The notes under the pieces were generated by a model. That model was not told where the DNA came from and ran no database searches. It saw only the letters and a program-made list of their open reading frames with translations. Shown here in pieces: positions 8,896 to 18,015 of a stretch of 64,000 bases of DNA; the stretch's first letter is position 1, and each line of letters starts with the position of its first letter. The DNA comes from Byssovorax sp. (GTDB lineage Bacteria; Myxococcota_A; Polyangia; Polyangiales; Polyangiaceae). The stretch spans positions 19,138-83,137 of the forward strand of contig JANYGI010000079.1 in assembly GCA_025362495.1 (NCBI GenBank), in the 5' to 3' direction. The position numbers and the translations under genes were made by a program.

Positions 8896-9567
8896 TCAGC
8901 CGAAGCTCTTCCGGCCCTCGATCGCCCGCCCCAGGGTCACTTGATCGGCGAACTCGAGGTCGCCTCCGTGGGGCACGCCGCTCGCGATTCGCGTCACGTT
9001 GACCCCCAGGGCGCCGAGCTCCCGGGCGATGAGCAGGGCCGTCGCTTCCCCGTCGACCGAGGGTGGCGTCGCGACCAGGACCTCGCGCACCGGGTACTCC
9101 GTGGCCTTCACACGGGCCTTCAGCGCGTCTATCGGCAGCTCGTCGGCCCCCACGCCTTCGAGCGGCGACAGCAGCTTGCCGAGCACGAAGTACCGCCCGC
9201 GCATCGCCCCGCTCCGCTCGATCGCCAGCAGATCCTGCACCCGCGCCACGATGCACAAAAGCGCCGGATCGCGCCGCGAATCCGAGCAGATCGAGCAGAT
9301 CGTCGCCACGCCCGGGCCGGCCTCGGCGATGTTGCCGCAGCGCTCGCACGGCCGCACGAAGTCGCGCAGCTCGGCCAGCTCGCGCCCGAGATCGCGCGAC
9401 GCCGTCTCGTCCCCGGTCACCAGGAAGAGCGCGTAGCGCAGCGCCGTCTTCTCGCCCACGCCGGGCAGCCGGCCGAGCATCTGCACCACGCGCGCGAGCC
9501 GCTCCGGCATCCCCGCCGGCGTGCGGGCCTGAAACCCTCGTCCCGGCGAAGGTCGCTGGATCCCCAT
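8896..9567 (-). CDS. recR: Recombination mediator protein RecR
   Basis: 223 aa from the ATG at 9567, whose A is also the last base of the ybaB stop (TGATG), indicating translational coupling. RecR acts with RecF/RecO to load RecA on gapped DNA. The sequence shows the N-terminal helix-hairpin-helix (LGRLPGVGEKTALR), the four-Cys zinc finger (CERC ... CSIC) and the Toprim region. An internal ATG at 9510 would give 204 aa, closer to the usual length, and starts PERLARVVQMLG; either could be used. A still longer open frame reaching 9930 reads the ybaB sequence out of frame and is not credible. Confidence 0.93.
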   Translation of the reverse strand: MGIQRPSPGRGFQARTPAGMPERLARVVQMLGRLPGVGEKTALRYALFLVTGDETASRDLGRELAELRDFVRPCERCGNIAEAGPGVATICSICSDSRRDPALLCIVARVQDLLAIERSGAMRGRYFVLGKLLSPLEGVGADELPIDALKARVKATEYPVREVLVATPPSVDGEATALLIARELGALGVNVTRIASGVPHGGDLEFADQVTLGRAIEGRKSFG

Positions 9568-9890
9568 CAGGTGTGCATTCCCGGGATCTTCATCCCCCCG
9601 GTGACCTTGGTGATCTCGGCTTCGACCTTCTTGTCCGCCAGCTCGAGCGCGCTGTTGGTGGCCGCGACGACGGCGTCGAGCGCCATCTCGGCCCCTTCGG
9701 CCGCGAGGAACTCCGGATCGATGTTGATCCGCCGCACGCGGCCCTCGCACGTCACCACGACGCTGATCTTGTCGCCCGCCGAGGTCGCCGTCACCTCGTG
9801 GTCCTTCAGGCCCTTCTTGACGTCGTCGATCTTGCGCTGCATCCGGGCTGCCTGGCGCACGAGCTCGTTCATTCCGCCGCGAAACTGCAT
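9567..9890 (-). CDS. ybaB: YbaB/EbfC family nucleoid-associated protein
   Basis: 107 aa, typical length. YbaB/EbfC proteins are small dimeric DNA-binding proteins that usually lie between dnaX and recR. Seen here: the MNELVRQAARMQRKIDDVKKGL helix (shown in part), the beta core ISVVVTCEGRVRRINIDPEF and the C-terminal helix NSALELADKKVEAEI. The first ATG (MQFRGG) is annotated; the second Met (MNELV), six residues later, is an equally plausible start, and neither has a strong ribosome site. The stop overlaps the recR start by one base. dnaX is not upstream but about 11.7 kb to the right on the opposite strand. Confidence 0.9.
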   Translation of the reverse strand: MQFRGGMNELVRQAARMQRKIDDVKKGLKDHEVTATSAGDKISVVVTCEGRVRRINIDPEFLAAEGAEMALDAVVAATNSALELADKKVEAEITKVTGGMKIPGMHT

Positions 9891-9994
9891 GGTGGGTCGG
9901 GCGTATGCCGCGAACTGGCGCGGGGCGCAACGTCGACCTGAAGGGCCCTCCGTGCCGTCACAAGCGTCGGCGCGAATCGAGCGGAGGACCGTCG

Positions 9995-10315
9995 TCAGGT
10001 CCCCGCCGCCGGCTCGGCGATCGGGGGCGTCGGCTCGACCTTGGCGAGCGCGGCGGCCCGCGGCTTTCGCCGCCAGCGCGTCGTGATCTTCACCAGGTAC
10101 ACGTTCGCGGCCCCGCTCGCCTTCAGCGCGTCGCGTCGCGCTCGCGCCGGGGCCCTTTCGGTCCATCCCTCGTCGACCAGGCCGTCGGCGTGGGCCTCGT
10201 CGGTGTAGCGGACGCCGAAGCGCACGCCGGTCGTCTCGGTGATCCACTCGTCCTCGTCGCCGAGGGTGCGGATGGTCGCGATGGCCTTGAGTGCCTTCTG
10301 GAGGATGCTGGTCAT
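9995..10315 (-). CDS. Small hypothetical protein
   Basis: 106 aa from the ATG at 10315, chosen because GGAAGAG lies just upstream; the frame is open further but without coding character. It begins with a helical stretch (SILQKALKAIATIRTLG), has an acidic patch (DEDEWITETTG), and ends basic then Pro/Ala-rich. No signal peptide, metal motif or known domain is recognised. It follows ybaB-recR divergently spaced on the same strand, about 100 bp upstream of ybaB, so it may be the first gene of that unit. Function unknown. Confidence 0.55.
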   Translation of the reverse strand: MTSILQKALKAIATIRTLGDEDEWITETTGVRFGVRYTDEAHADGLVDEGWTERAPARARRDALKASGAANVYLVKITTRWRRKPRAAALAKVEPTPPIAEPAAGT

Positions 10316-10469
10316 GAGGTCTCTTCCAAGCGGTGAATCGGCGCTGCGAGGTCGGCTGGTCGAGCGAGGATAGCGGCTCTCCGGGGCGCGACCGAACCGC
10401 AAAAGGGCGTCGGGCATGTGCTCAGAGCGTCTGAAGAATACCGTCTCGGGCGCCGCGATCCTGGCCGTT

Positions 10470-11276
10470 TCACTCCGACCAGCTCACCACGATCGGCCCG
10501 CGCGCGGCGAGCGCCGTGAGCTTCGCCGCCAGCGTGGGGCCCGCCGGCAGCGGGACCGTGTGACGCAGCTCGAGCGGACACGACTCGTCGCCGTCCTTCA
10601 GCCAGAGCCGGAGATCGAACACGATCTCTTCGGCTCCCACGCTCGGCGCCGTCCGCGCGAGAGGCACCCAGGCGGTACACGGCATCTTCGACAGGCTACG
10701 ACAGCTCTCCTCCATCGACTCGAAGGTACGCTGAGCGTGCCGGCTCTCGTCGACGCTGGGGTGGAGGCTGAGCAGGCTATCGGCGGCGGTACGCTCCTCG
10801 CCGCTCTCGGCCGGACGGGGCCGATCGCCGAACACCCGACCCAGCGTGTCGTGGAGCGTCCGGTGCCCGGCGATGCTCTCCCAGCGCGTGCCGTCCTCGC
10901 GCACCGAGAGTGCCAGTATCGTCATCTCGCTGTGAGGCCCCTCGGAGACGATGTGTACCGTGAGCGGGACCAGATCGCCGAAGAGCATCGGCGCCCCGAG
11001 CCGGGCGTTGGCCGCGTCGAGCGTCTCGACCGAGAGGGTCAGCGTGGCGTGGTAACGAGCGCCGACGAGCCTGGTGCCGGCGCGGCGCGCGCGGATCTCG
11101 GCCGGCGTCGCGTTGAAGCCACCGGCGTAGGCGAACTGCGCGCAGGCCTTCACCGCCTGGTCCGAAGCGATCAGCGACTCCAGCGCTGGTCTCTGCGGGG
11201 CGGCGCAGCCGAGCGCCGACGACAAGCACCCTGCCGCGGCGAGCGCGACAGCCCACCTCCTCGATCCCGTGCTCAT
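10470..11276 (-). CDS. Lipoprotein of unknown function (tandem paralogue 1)
   Basis: 268 aa. The ATG at 11276 overlaps the stop of the upstream gene as ATGA. A signal peptide (WAVALAAAGCLSSALGC) ends in a lipobox-like SALG-C, so it should be an outer- or inner-membrane lipoprotein. Its last ~35 residues (CPLELRHTVPLPAGPTLAAK, then LTALAARGPIVV) align by eye with the end of the neighbouring lipoprotein (CPLDYEVAVPLPDGASFAER, then VNKLFASGPVWL). The two are therefore tandem relatives. No enzymatic motif is seen; paired cysteines (ESCRS, MPC, DESCPL) could form disulphides. Confidence 0.7.
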   Translation of the reverse strand: MSTGSRRWAVALAAAGCLSSALGCAAPQRPALESLIASDQAVKACAQFAYAGGFNATPAEIRARRAGTRLVGARYHATLTLSVETLDAANARLGAPMLFGDLVPLTVHIVSEGPHSEMTILALSVREDGTRWESIAGHRTLHDTLGRVFGDRPRPAESGEERTAADSLLSLHPSVDESRHAQRTFESMEESCRSLSKMPCTAWVPLARTAPSVGAEEIVFDLRLWLKDGDESCPLELRHTVPLPAGPTLAAKLTALAARGPIVVSWSE

Positions 11277-12214
11277 CGGTCGGCGCCTCCCAGCCACACA
11301 GGGCCGCTCGCGAATAGCTTGTTCACCCGCTCGGCAAACGAGGCTCCGTCCGGGAGCGGCACGGCGACCTCGTAGTCGAGCGGGCACACGTATCCATCGC
11401 TCTGGTAACGCCGGTGCTCGAGCCGGACGATGAGCGCGTCGCCGTGGGGATCGGCGCCGCCCAGCGCAGGCGCTGCGATCTTTGCATTGCGCCGGAGGAC
11501 GGGCCGGCCGGCGGGCTCCGTCAGGCCCATCGCCATCATCCGTTCACAGGGCGCCTCGAGGGTCGCCTCGCAGGTGGCGCCGTCGAGCTTCTCCACCAGC
11601 GCCAGGACCTCGGTTTGAACGCGGGTGCCCGTGCCGTCGCTGCCCGGCGAGAGCTGCTTCGGTTGCCACTCGGGCGTGCCGCGAAACCGGGGGCTGAGGT
11701 CCTTCACGAAGCCTCCGGCGACGCCTCCGGTCGCGACCAGGACCAGCGCGTCGAGGAGGGCTCCGGGCCGGCTGAACTTCGGATCGTACGTGGGGTTTCG
11801 CGGCGCCTCGACGCCGGCGAGGCGCCACACCTGATCTTCGTGCCACGCGGCGATCGGCGCCTTGCCTATGTCGGCGCGCGGCTCGAATTTCACGGCGACG
11901 CCCGGGTACTCGACGGCTTCGAGCTTCCAGGTCACGAGCGCGGCGTCCGGCGGAAAGATCGGCTCACCCAGCGTCTTCACGAGCTGCGCCGGGGTCCGCG
12001 CGGTGGCGGTGAGCGAGACGCGCGTCCGGGCCAGCAGCGCCGCCCGCATCAGATCGCGATCCGCGGCGGTGAGCGGCGTCGTCGAGCCGCGCCCCAGGTG
12101 GCTGCACGTCGCGTCCCATGCGTCGTTGAACCGGCCTTCGCGCAGGCGATCCGGGATGGAGACGGCGCACCCCGCGCACAGCGTCGAGGCCAGAGCAAAG
12201 AAGAGCAAGCGCAT
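11273..12214 (-). CDS. Lipoprotein of unknown function (tandem paralogue 2)
   Basis: 313 aa with a short signal peptide and lipobox (FFALASTLCAGC). The mature part begins with a region on a small helical unit (RFNDAWDATCSHLG), then a beta-rich middle with W-x-L and FEPRADIG segments, and ends in the CPLDYEVAVPLPDG block shared with the next gene. It overlaps that gene by 4 bp (ATGA), so the two are translated from one mRNA and probably work together at the envelope. No known domain recognised. Start ATG has no clear ribosome site. Confidence 0.7.
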   Translation of the reverse strand: MRLLFFALASTLCAGCAVSIPDRLREGRFNDAWDATCSHLGRGSTTPLTAADRDLMRAALLARTRVSLTATARTPAQLVKTLGEPIFPPDAALVTWKLEAVEYPGVAVKFEPRADIGKAPIAAWHEDQVWRLAGVEAPRNPTYDPKFSRPGALLDALVLVATGGVAGGFVKDLSPRFRGTPEWQPKQLSPGSDGTGTRVQTEVLALVEKLDGATCEATLEAPCERMMAMGLTEPAGRPVLRRNAKIAAPALGGADPHGDALIVRLEHRRYQSDGYVCPLDYEVAVPLPDGASFAERVNKLFASGPVWLGGADR

Positions 12215-12383
12215 GGTCGGCGCACGCTACCAGCCGGCGAACGCGCGGCGCAATCGCCGGGCTCGGCGCGCCCCCGGCGCCGTCGTCGCGACGCAGCGGC
12301 GGCACTGGAGCGCGCGAAAAGGCTTGCATCGAAGGAGATATGACCCCAACCATGATCTCGATTTCCAGCCCGAGGAGACAGCG

Positions 12384-13079
12384 ATGCGCGTGAACACGTT
12401 TGCTTGGTTGACCTTGATCACCGCGGCCGCGGTCGGAGGCGTCGAGGCCTGCTCGAGCGATCCGGTCCTGCAGAACAGCAGCGGCACCACCGGCGCCGGA
12501 GGCGGCGCCACCGGCACGACCAGCGGCGAGACGGCGTCTGCGAGCGTCACGTCGACCAGCGCGGCCTCGACCACGTCGGTGAGCTCCAGCGTCGCGTCCT
12601 CGAGCTCCACCGGCGTGGTGGGGCTGATGTGCGGCGCGTCGTCCTGCGCGGACGCCGATCTGGCCGGCGTGATCACCCTTTCGGCCTGCTGCCCCGACAA
12701 GGCGCCGCCGGACAAGTGCGGCCTCGATCTGACGCCCGTCCAGAGCTTCATCGGCGTCGCACTCGGCTGCGTCGAGCTCAATCAACCCGGCGGTCCCGAC
12801 AAGGGCTGCCCCGACCAGATGATCGCGGCCATGGGCCAGATGGTCACTCTGCCGGGCTGCTGCCGTCCGGACATGCTCTGTGGCAACACGGTCGACTTCA
12901 CGATGTTCGCCCCGGGCCTCGACTTCGGCTGCGTCAACGGCGCCACGTTCATGGATGGCGGCGCGCCGTCGGCGTGCGGCGGCGGCACGAGCAGCAGCAG
13001 CGGTGGCAGCAGCAGCGCCAGCAGCGGCAGCAGCGGCAGCGGCAGCGCCAGCGGCAGCAGCAGCAGCACTGGGCCCTGA
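12384..13079 (+). CDS. Cys-rich lipoprotein with Ser/Gly-rich ends
   Basis: 231 aa. The ATG at 12384 has GAGGAG upstream. Signal peptide ends [10 protein letters not shown] Ser/Thr/Gly linker (to about residue 75) leads into a compact core of ~120 residues with about eleven cysteines in patterns such as [33 protein letters not shown]. The protein ends in ~45 residues of almost pure Ser/Gly. The core looks like a disulphide-stabilised extracellular module typical of myxobacterial lipoproteins; no named family recognised. It precedes the DUF5722-type gene by 103 bp on the same strand and may be co-expressed. Confidence 0.75.
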   Translation: MRVNTFAWLTLITAAAVGGVEACSSDPVLQNSSGTTGAGGGATGTTSGETASASVTSTSAASTTSVSSSVASSSSTGVVGLMCGASSCADADLAGVITLSACCPDKAPPDKCGLDLTPVQSFIGVALGCVELNQPGGPDKGCPDQMIAAMGQMVTLPGCCRPDMLCGNTVDFTMFAPGLDFGCVNGATFMDGGAPSACGGGTSSSSGGSSSASSGSSGSGSASGSSSSTGP

Positions 13080-13182
13080 GCGAGATACGGAATCACGAGC
13101 GAGCGAGATCGGGAGTGAGCGCGCCGCCGCGGGAAGGTCCGCGGCGGCCGCGCGCGCAAACTGCTCTGGACAGGATGGCACC

Positions 13183-14949
13183 ATGATTCGTGGATCCCGA
13201 TCACGCGCGCTCTCAACGCTCCTCGGCGCTCCCTGGGCGCTCGCGCTCCTCGCCGGCTGCGGCGGCAACGCGCAACCCACGGCCGCCACCGGCTCCGGCG
13301 GCGCGCCGAGCACCGCTGGAAACGGCGGCGCGACCACCGGCGGACTCGGTGGCTCCGCGGCGACCACCACCGGAGCCGGAGGCGCCTCGACGACTGGCTC
13401 TGACGCTGCGAGCGCCTCGGCCTCGGGCGCTTCCTCGTCCTCCACGGGCGCGGGCGGCGGCCCGGATCTCCCGCTCCCCTACCCCACGCGAACGGCCTAT
13501 CGCATCAAGGGCCTCCAGCCGGACTTCTGGGCCAACAAGGACGAGGTCGCGGGCAACAACGCCGGCGGCGTCTCGATGAATCTCGTCTGGGCGAGCTGGG
13601 AGGGCACCGTCAAGGCCCCTCCCTGCGCTGCGACAGAAGAGGAATACTCCGGCCACTGCTACACGGTCGACGCCAACGTCGATGCGTCGATCGCCGAGTA
13701 CACGGCCAAGGGCGTCGTCGTCACCTCGGTGACGTACGGAGTCCCGGCCTGGTCCCGGATCGATAATTGCTCCCCGGTTTCCCCTGGATTCGAGATCTTC
13801 TGCGCCCCGAAAGACGCCGCCGATTACGGCCGCTTCGCCGGCATGCTGGCCCGCCGCTACGACGGCAAGCACGGCCACGGCCGCATCGCCGACTTCGTGA
13901 TTCACAACGAGGTCAACGCCAACGACTGGTTCGACATCGGCTGTGGCCAGGGCACCCCCTGCGACACCAACGCCTGGATCACCGCCTACGCGGCCAGCTA
14001 CTCGGCGGCCTACGACGCCATCGCCAAAGAGCAGTCCACGGCCAAGGTCCTGGTCTCGCTCGATCACCACTTCGGCGCCGTCTTCGACACGCCCGCCGCG
14101 CAGAACCCGCTCCTGTCGGGCTCCACGCTGCTCACCGGCTTCGCGGCGAAGATTGGCAATCGCGCCTGGCGCGTCGCCTACCACCCGTACCCGCCCAACC
14201 TGCTCGCCCCGCAGTTCTCGCCCGACGATCTCCCGAAGGTCACCTACGGCAACCTCGGCGTCCTCGCCGGCTGGCTTCGCAAGACGTTTCCGAACACCCC
14301 CTCGGCCTGGGAGATCCAGCTCACCGAGAGCGGCGTCAACTCCCTCGCTCCTGGATCCACGCCGGCCGGCCAGGTCACGGGCCTCTGCAACTCGTTCCAC
14401 AACGTGCTCGGAACGCCTGGAATCGAGAGCTACATCTACCATCGCATGAAGGATCACCCGGTCGAGACGGCGTCCGGCCTCGGCCTCGGCCTCCACGACG
14501 AGAACGGCATGCCCAAGCCCGCCTGGACTACGTGGGCCCTCGCGAACCGCAACGATCTCAACCCGCCGCAGCTCTCGTGCGGCTTCGAGGATCTGCCGTA
14601 CACGCGCCTGACGCGCAGCTACAAGGCCTCTCGCGGCCACTGGGCCTCTTCGCGCGTGCCGCCGCCGGGCTTCACGCTGGAGCAGTCGTGGAAGCTGCTC
14701 CGCGACCCGGCCGCGCAAACGGTGATGCTGTATGAGTGCGCCGTCGGGCAGCACAATTTCATCGCCAAGGATGTGAACTGCGAAGGCCAGCAGCCGATGG
14801 GGCCTGTGGGCTATGCGTACACCGCGGCGCAGCCCGGGAGCGTGGATCTGCACCGTTGCAGGATAGGCCCGGGCGTCGACCATTTCGTGGGGCCGGCGGG
14901 CTGCGAGGGGCAGATCGACGAAGGGTCGCTCGGGTATGTCGTGCCCTGA
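13183..14949 (+). CDS. DUF5722-type glycoside hydrolase-like lipoprotein
   Basis: 588 aa. Lipobox ALLAGC, then a Gly/Ser/Thr/Ala linker to about residue 95. The next ~370 residues read as a TIM-barrel hydrolase of the DUF5722 type: [17 protein letters not shown], then [14 protein letters not shown] with the N-E pair near residue 243, [21 protein letters not shown], and [12 protein letters not shown] with a second Glu near 382. The Asn-Glu and the later Glu fit an acid/base and nucleophile of a retaining clan-A glycosidase, which is inference. The last ~110 residues are a separate repeat-like module ([28 protein letters not shown]) resembling small DUF5648-like sugar-binding repeats. Probably acts on an extracellular polysaccharide. 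Confidence 0.75.
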   Translation: MIRGSRSRALSTLLGAPWALALLAGCGGNAQPTAATGSGGAPSTAGNGGATTGGLGGSAATTTGAGGASTTGSDAASASASGASSSSTGAGGGPDLPLPYPTRTAYRIKGLQPDFWANKDEVAGNNAGGVSMNLVWASWEGTVKAPPCAATEEEYSGHCYTVDANVDASIAEYTAKGVVVTSVTYGVPAWSRIDNCSPVSPGFEIFCAPKDAADYGRFAGMLARRYDGKHGHGRIADFVIHNEVNANDWFDIGCGQGTPCDTNAWITAYAASYSAAYDAIAKEQSTAKVLVSLDHHFGAVFDTPAAQNPLLSGSTLLTGFAAKIGNRAWRVAYHPYPPNLLAPQFSPDDLPKVTYGNLGVLAGWLRKTFPNTPSAWEIQLTESGVNSLAPGSTPAGQVTGLCNSFHNVLGTPGIESYIYHRMKDHPVETASGLGLGLHDENGMPKPAWTTWALANRNDLNPPQLSCGFEDLPYTRLTRSYKASRGHWASSRVPPPGFTLEQSWKLLRDPAAQTVMLYECAVGQHNFIAKDVNCEGQQPMGPVGYAYTAAQPGSVDLHRCRIGPGVDHFVGPAGCEGQIDEGSLGYVVP

Positions 14950-14969
14950 ATGGGCAAATCAAGGCACGC

Positions 14970-16706
14970 TTACTCCTTGGATTTGGGCTCTCGGCTTTCT
15001 ACACGCCAGACACCGACGGCGAGGTTGGCGAGAGCCTCTTGACGGCTTCGAAGCGTTGCGGGGGTCCACTCTTTCGCGACGATGCGGCGAGTCAGTGAAT
15101 ACCTACTTTTTCGATAGACTGCTCGTTTTCGGTCGTAGCCCGCTGCCCCCAACCCGGCGTTCAAGGAATGCTCCATGGGCGTGAGGTTTCCCAGACGCGT
15201 CGTATCGCGCAGTCGATCTTCGGGGGAGAATGTTTCCCATTCCGGGCCAGGATTTTCCGGGAGAATGTGCTCCATGGTGACATCGCCAAGCTCGAAGTTG
15301 ATTGTCTGCCCACCCGCTGCCGCTTCGAGTTCGCCCATGAGATACCGGAGCCACCGCTTTCGCGAGCCCTTCGGGTCGATGCTCAGCACGGCGAACTGGG
15401 CACGGAACTCGTCGTCAGAGGGCGTGATGTCGGCGAGAGCACGGGCGATCGAGTGTGGACTCTTGAGCTCGCCGTTCGCGATACGAATTGCGGTCGACTG
15501 ATTGGCGCGTTGCACGTCTCCCGTGTTGACTCGAACGACAGTGGCCCGAACGGAGATCATCACCAGGTTCCCGAGCAAGCGCGAGAGCTTTTCGGGCCGA
15601 TCCGCAAGCTGCTGGTAAGCTGCGAGAATCACCGGACGATACTGGTGAGCACCCAGGATATCGAGTACAAAAACGCTCTTTCGGGCTTCTGGGAAGTCGA
15701 CCCAGAACTCGTCATTCGGATCGTCGAGCGCGGAGTAGACGTCCGCAGCGGCGCGCAGCTCGCGAAGGAAGTCGAATACGGACTGCTCGTGAGGAACCAA
15801 GCGTTTCACTTCGGAGAAAACACGCTTTTCACGCAGTTCGGGGACTGTTGCCGCGAGTTTGTGAAAGAGCAAGGAAGCAACCTGGGGCATCGGGACCAAG
15901 CGGAGGATCTGCTCCCACAACAAGCGAGCCTGGTCGAGATCGCTGCTCCCTCCCTTTGCGGCCATCGCGAAGACGAAGTTCTTCAGCAAATCCGCGGTGC
16001 CAAGCGCGACCCCACGCGCATTGAGAGTCTCGAAGACTGCGAACGCGGTTTCGTCGTCTTGAACGGTGATCGAGATGAATCGGAGGCGGGGAGCGATGAC
16101 CTCTTCCAGAAAGCGAGCAAGCTCGGGGCCGTCAGCGTTCTCCCCTAGATGCTTACGCACGGCATTGTCGAAGAAGACAAACGCGCGATAAAGGCGTTTT
16201 TCGGACCCCTTCAGTGCCGCGGGGCGCGGGGGAGAAACACCTTGAACGAGGTAGGTTTGGTAGAACGCGTTATCCGTCGCGTTCAGCTCGAGGCGGCTCC
16301 GGTGCTGGAGCGAGGCTGAGTCCTTCGTGCTGACAAATCTCTCTCGGAGCAACCTGGCTCGCTCGAGGTTGTCTTTGGCGTCGACAGCGCCGGTCTTCGC
16401 CAACTGCTCGACTCGAATGATGATCGCGAGCGACAGCAGGCTGAGGGTGACGAGCCTCTGCTGTCCATCAATGATGTTCATCAACCCCCGTTCGCGAGTC
16501 GGCTGCAGCACGAGCGCTCCGAGGTAATGGTTGCCCGGCTCTCCGCTCGACGTTCCGAGCTCGCGAATGTCGGCCCACAACTCGGACCATTCGGTCTCGT
16601 CCCATGCGTAGTCGCGCTGGAACATCGGGACGGTGTAGCGCTTGCCGTTGCTCAGTATGTCGGCCAGCGTGGCGGGGTTGGCGGTCAGTTCTTCGCGGAT
16701 CGGCAT
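14970..16706 (-). CDS. Single-chain GmrSD-type DUF262/DUF1524 protein (type IV restriction-like)
   Basis: 578 aa. N-terminal DUF262 signatures: RYTVPMFQRDYAW (residues 22-34), HYLGALVL and IIDGQQRLVTLSLL (near residue 80); this domain binds and hydrolyses nucleotide in GmrS. The C-terminal DUF1524 half has the His-Me nuclease motif DVTMEHILPENPG (near 477), followed by LGNLTPMEHSLNAGLG and a final Asn/Lys region, as in GmrD. GmrSD enzymes cut glucosylated or otherwise modified phage DNA. All key residues seem present, so it may be active. GC content is visibly lower than in its neighbours, suggesting transfer. No partner gene is adjacent; it faces the DUF5722-type gene with 20 bp between stops. 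Confidence 0.88.
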   Translation of the reverse strand: MPIREELTANPATLADILSNGKRYTVPMFQRDYAWDETEWSELWADIRELGTSSGEPGNHYLGALVLQPTRERGLMNIIDGQQRLVTLSLLSLAIIIRVEQLAKTGAVDAKDNLERARLLRERFVSTKDSASLQHRSRLELNATDNAFYQTYLVQGVSPPRPAALKGSEKRLYRAFVFFDNAVRKHLGENADGPELARFLEEVIAPRLRFISITVQDDETAFAVFETLNARGVALGTADLLKNFVFAMAAKGGSSDLDQARLLWEQILRLVPMPQVASLLFHKLAATVPELREKRVFSEVKRLVPHEQSVFDFLRELRAAADVYSALDDPNDEFWVDFPEARKSVFVLDILGAHQYRPVILAAYQQLADRPEKLSRLLGNLVMISVRATVVRVNTGDVQRANQSTAIRIANGELKSPHSIARALADITPSDDEFRAQFAVLSIDPKGSRKRWLRYLMGELEAAAGGQTINFELGDVTMEHILPENPGPEWETFSPEDRLRDTTRLGNLTPMEHSLNAGLGAAGYDRKRAVYRKSRYSLTRRIVAKEWTPATLRSRQEALANLAVGVWRVESREPKSKE

Positions 16707-16925
16707 CGGGAACGACTACCACATGGCGGTCCCAGAGGAAACCGCAGCAGGACCGCGCATCCCACAACTGGCGAGTGGAGACGAAGCGGTCGCTCTCGGG
16801 CGCATTCATGTCGACGACGTGCCCATTGGATGATTGCGCTTGGCGTTCGCCCTGCCGACGCCGGTCGCGCAACCCCGGACGCTTCGCGCCGACCTGCGAG
16901 CAGCCGGCGATCCTCGACGTTGATC

Positions 16926-17206
16926 TCAAGATCCCCGGGGCGCCTCGACGAAGCCTTCCTCCGCCGTCGCGGGCGCTTCCATAAGCTCCGCGAAGCCTTC
17001 CGTCGCCTCCGTGAACCTTCCGCCGCCGCCGCCGAGGCGCCAGCGCCTTCAAATCAAGCCTCCCGCGCGCGCCCTCAAACGTCGCGCGCTCCAAATGAAG
17101 CGATTTTCCGACAAATGAGGCCTTCAAGACGGCGACGGAAGCTCCCGGCAGGCCACGGAAGCTCCCCGGCTCGCGGAAATCACCGCGGCCAGCCGCCGCG
17201 CAGCCT
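16926..17206 (-). pseudogene. Decayed low-complexity repeat gene; rest of 16707-17206 empty
   Basis: On the minus strand a coding-like stretch reads SFRGLPGASVAVLKASF, then SLHLERATFEGARGRLDLKA, and runs into a CGG run (plus-strand 17021-17033). Beyond it the frame looks random. In the neighbouring frame the same repeat style resumes (FTEATEGFAELMEAPATAEE) and ends in TGA at 16926. This looks like a gene with repeated A-T-x-G-F units broken by a frameshift in a triplet run. It has no recognisable start. From 16707 to 16925, the region upstream of the GmrSD-type gene, I see no gene; it must hold that gene's promoter. Confidence 0.35.
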
Positions 17207-17944
17207 CTACTTCGGGCTCTTCGGATCCTCGCCGTTGCCCGTGGCCTTCTTCACGGGCGACTTGCGGTTCGCGAGCCCGAGCCGGATCCGGTAGCTCTTC
17301 TTCTTCACCACCGCGCGCGCCGCGGCCGCCCACTCGTCATACCAGTCGCGCAGCTTGGTCAGCGCCTGGACTCGCTCCTCGTGCGTTTGGGTCGCGGGTT
17401 GCTCCGGAAGCGTCTCCGTCGGGCCCAGCGCCACCTCGACGAGCTTCTGCAACCGCGCCCGCTCCGCCTTGTCGAGCCCCCGCGTGGCGAGCAGCTCGAC
17501 GGCCTTCTTGTCGTCCTTCTTGGTGCCGCTCCGATCGGGATCGGTACCGCCTTCGAGCGCGTCGATGCGCGTCAAGAACGTGGCGACCCCGTGCACTGCG
17601 GCATCCCCGGTGGAGGGTGATAGGTCGTTGAAGACGTACATCCCGGCCCCAGGGTGGTGGCGCTTGAGCGTGGCGCCGAACCGGCCAAAGGCCGGCTCGT
17701 CCCACTGGTCGAGCTCGGCCTTTGCGGCGCGCTGCGCCCTCGCGTCACCCGTGTCTTGCGCAGCGGTGAGCCCTCTCGGCGCAGCCAGACAGGCAAAGAG
17801 AAGGGTGCGACCTTCGACGATGGCTTGATCGGTCATCCCTGCGTCGGAGAGCAAGGTACGGATGGTGGCGACCGCGCCGATGCCGCTCAGGAGCCGGGTT
17901 GCCCGGTCGGGAGTTGCCTCGAGTATCTGGGGAGAATATGCCAT
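17207..17944 (-). CDS. Hypothetical protein
   Basis: 245 aa from the ATG at 17944, preceded by GAGAGGA. No signal peptide. The first ~70 residues (LEATPDRATRLLSGIGAVAT...) look helical, with a short hydrophobic stretch. The middle has HHPGAGMYVFNDL, then a helical charged region, and the C-terminus is highly basic (VVKKKSYRIRLGLANRKSPVK, in part). Nothing identifies a family. It starts about 70 bp from the broken end of the RCC1 pseudogene, so its 5' neighbourhood has been rearranged. A role in DNA binding is possible from the basic tail but is speculation. Confidence 0.6.
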   Translation of the reverse strand: MAYSPQILEATPDRATRLLSGIGAVATIRTLLSDAGMTDQAIVEGRTLLFACLAAPRGLTAAQDTGDARAQRAAKAELDQWDEPAFGRFGATLKRHHPGAGMYVFNDLSPSTGDAAVHGVATFLTRIDALEGGTDPDRSGTKKDDKKAVELLATRGLDKAERARLQKLVEVALGPTETLPEQPATQTHEERVQALTKLRDWYDEWAAAARAVVKKKSYRIRLGLANRKSPVKKATGNGEDPKSPK

Positions 17945-18015
17945 GGGGGATCCTCTCGCGGTGTGCAATGTGCCCGCTCTTTCGTGCCGGGCGGAGGTGA
18001 GAATAAACGCCGCCC

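Noticed and set aside
8896..9930. Long RecR form starting at 9930
   Set aside because: Its first ~120 residues read the ybaB sequence in another frame and have no coding character; RecR begins at 9567 or 9510.
10416..11375. 319-codon plus-strand open frame opposite the lipoprotein genes
   Set aside because: Antisense shadow with Arg/His/Glu bias and no ribosome site; the minus-strand genes have signal peptides and overlap coupling.
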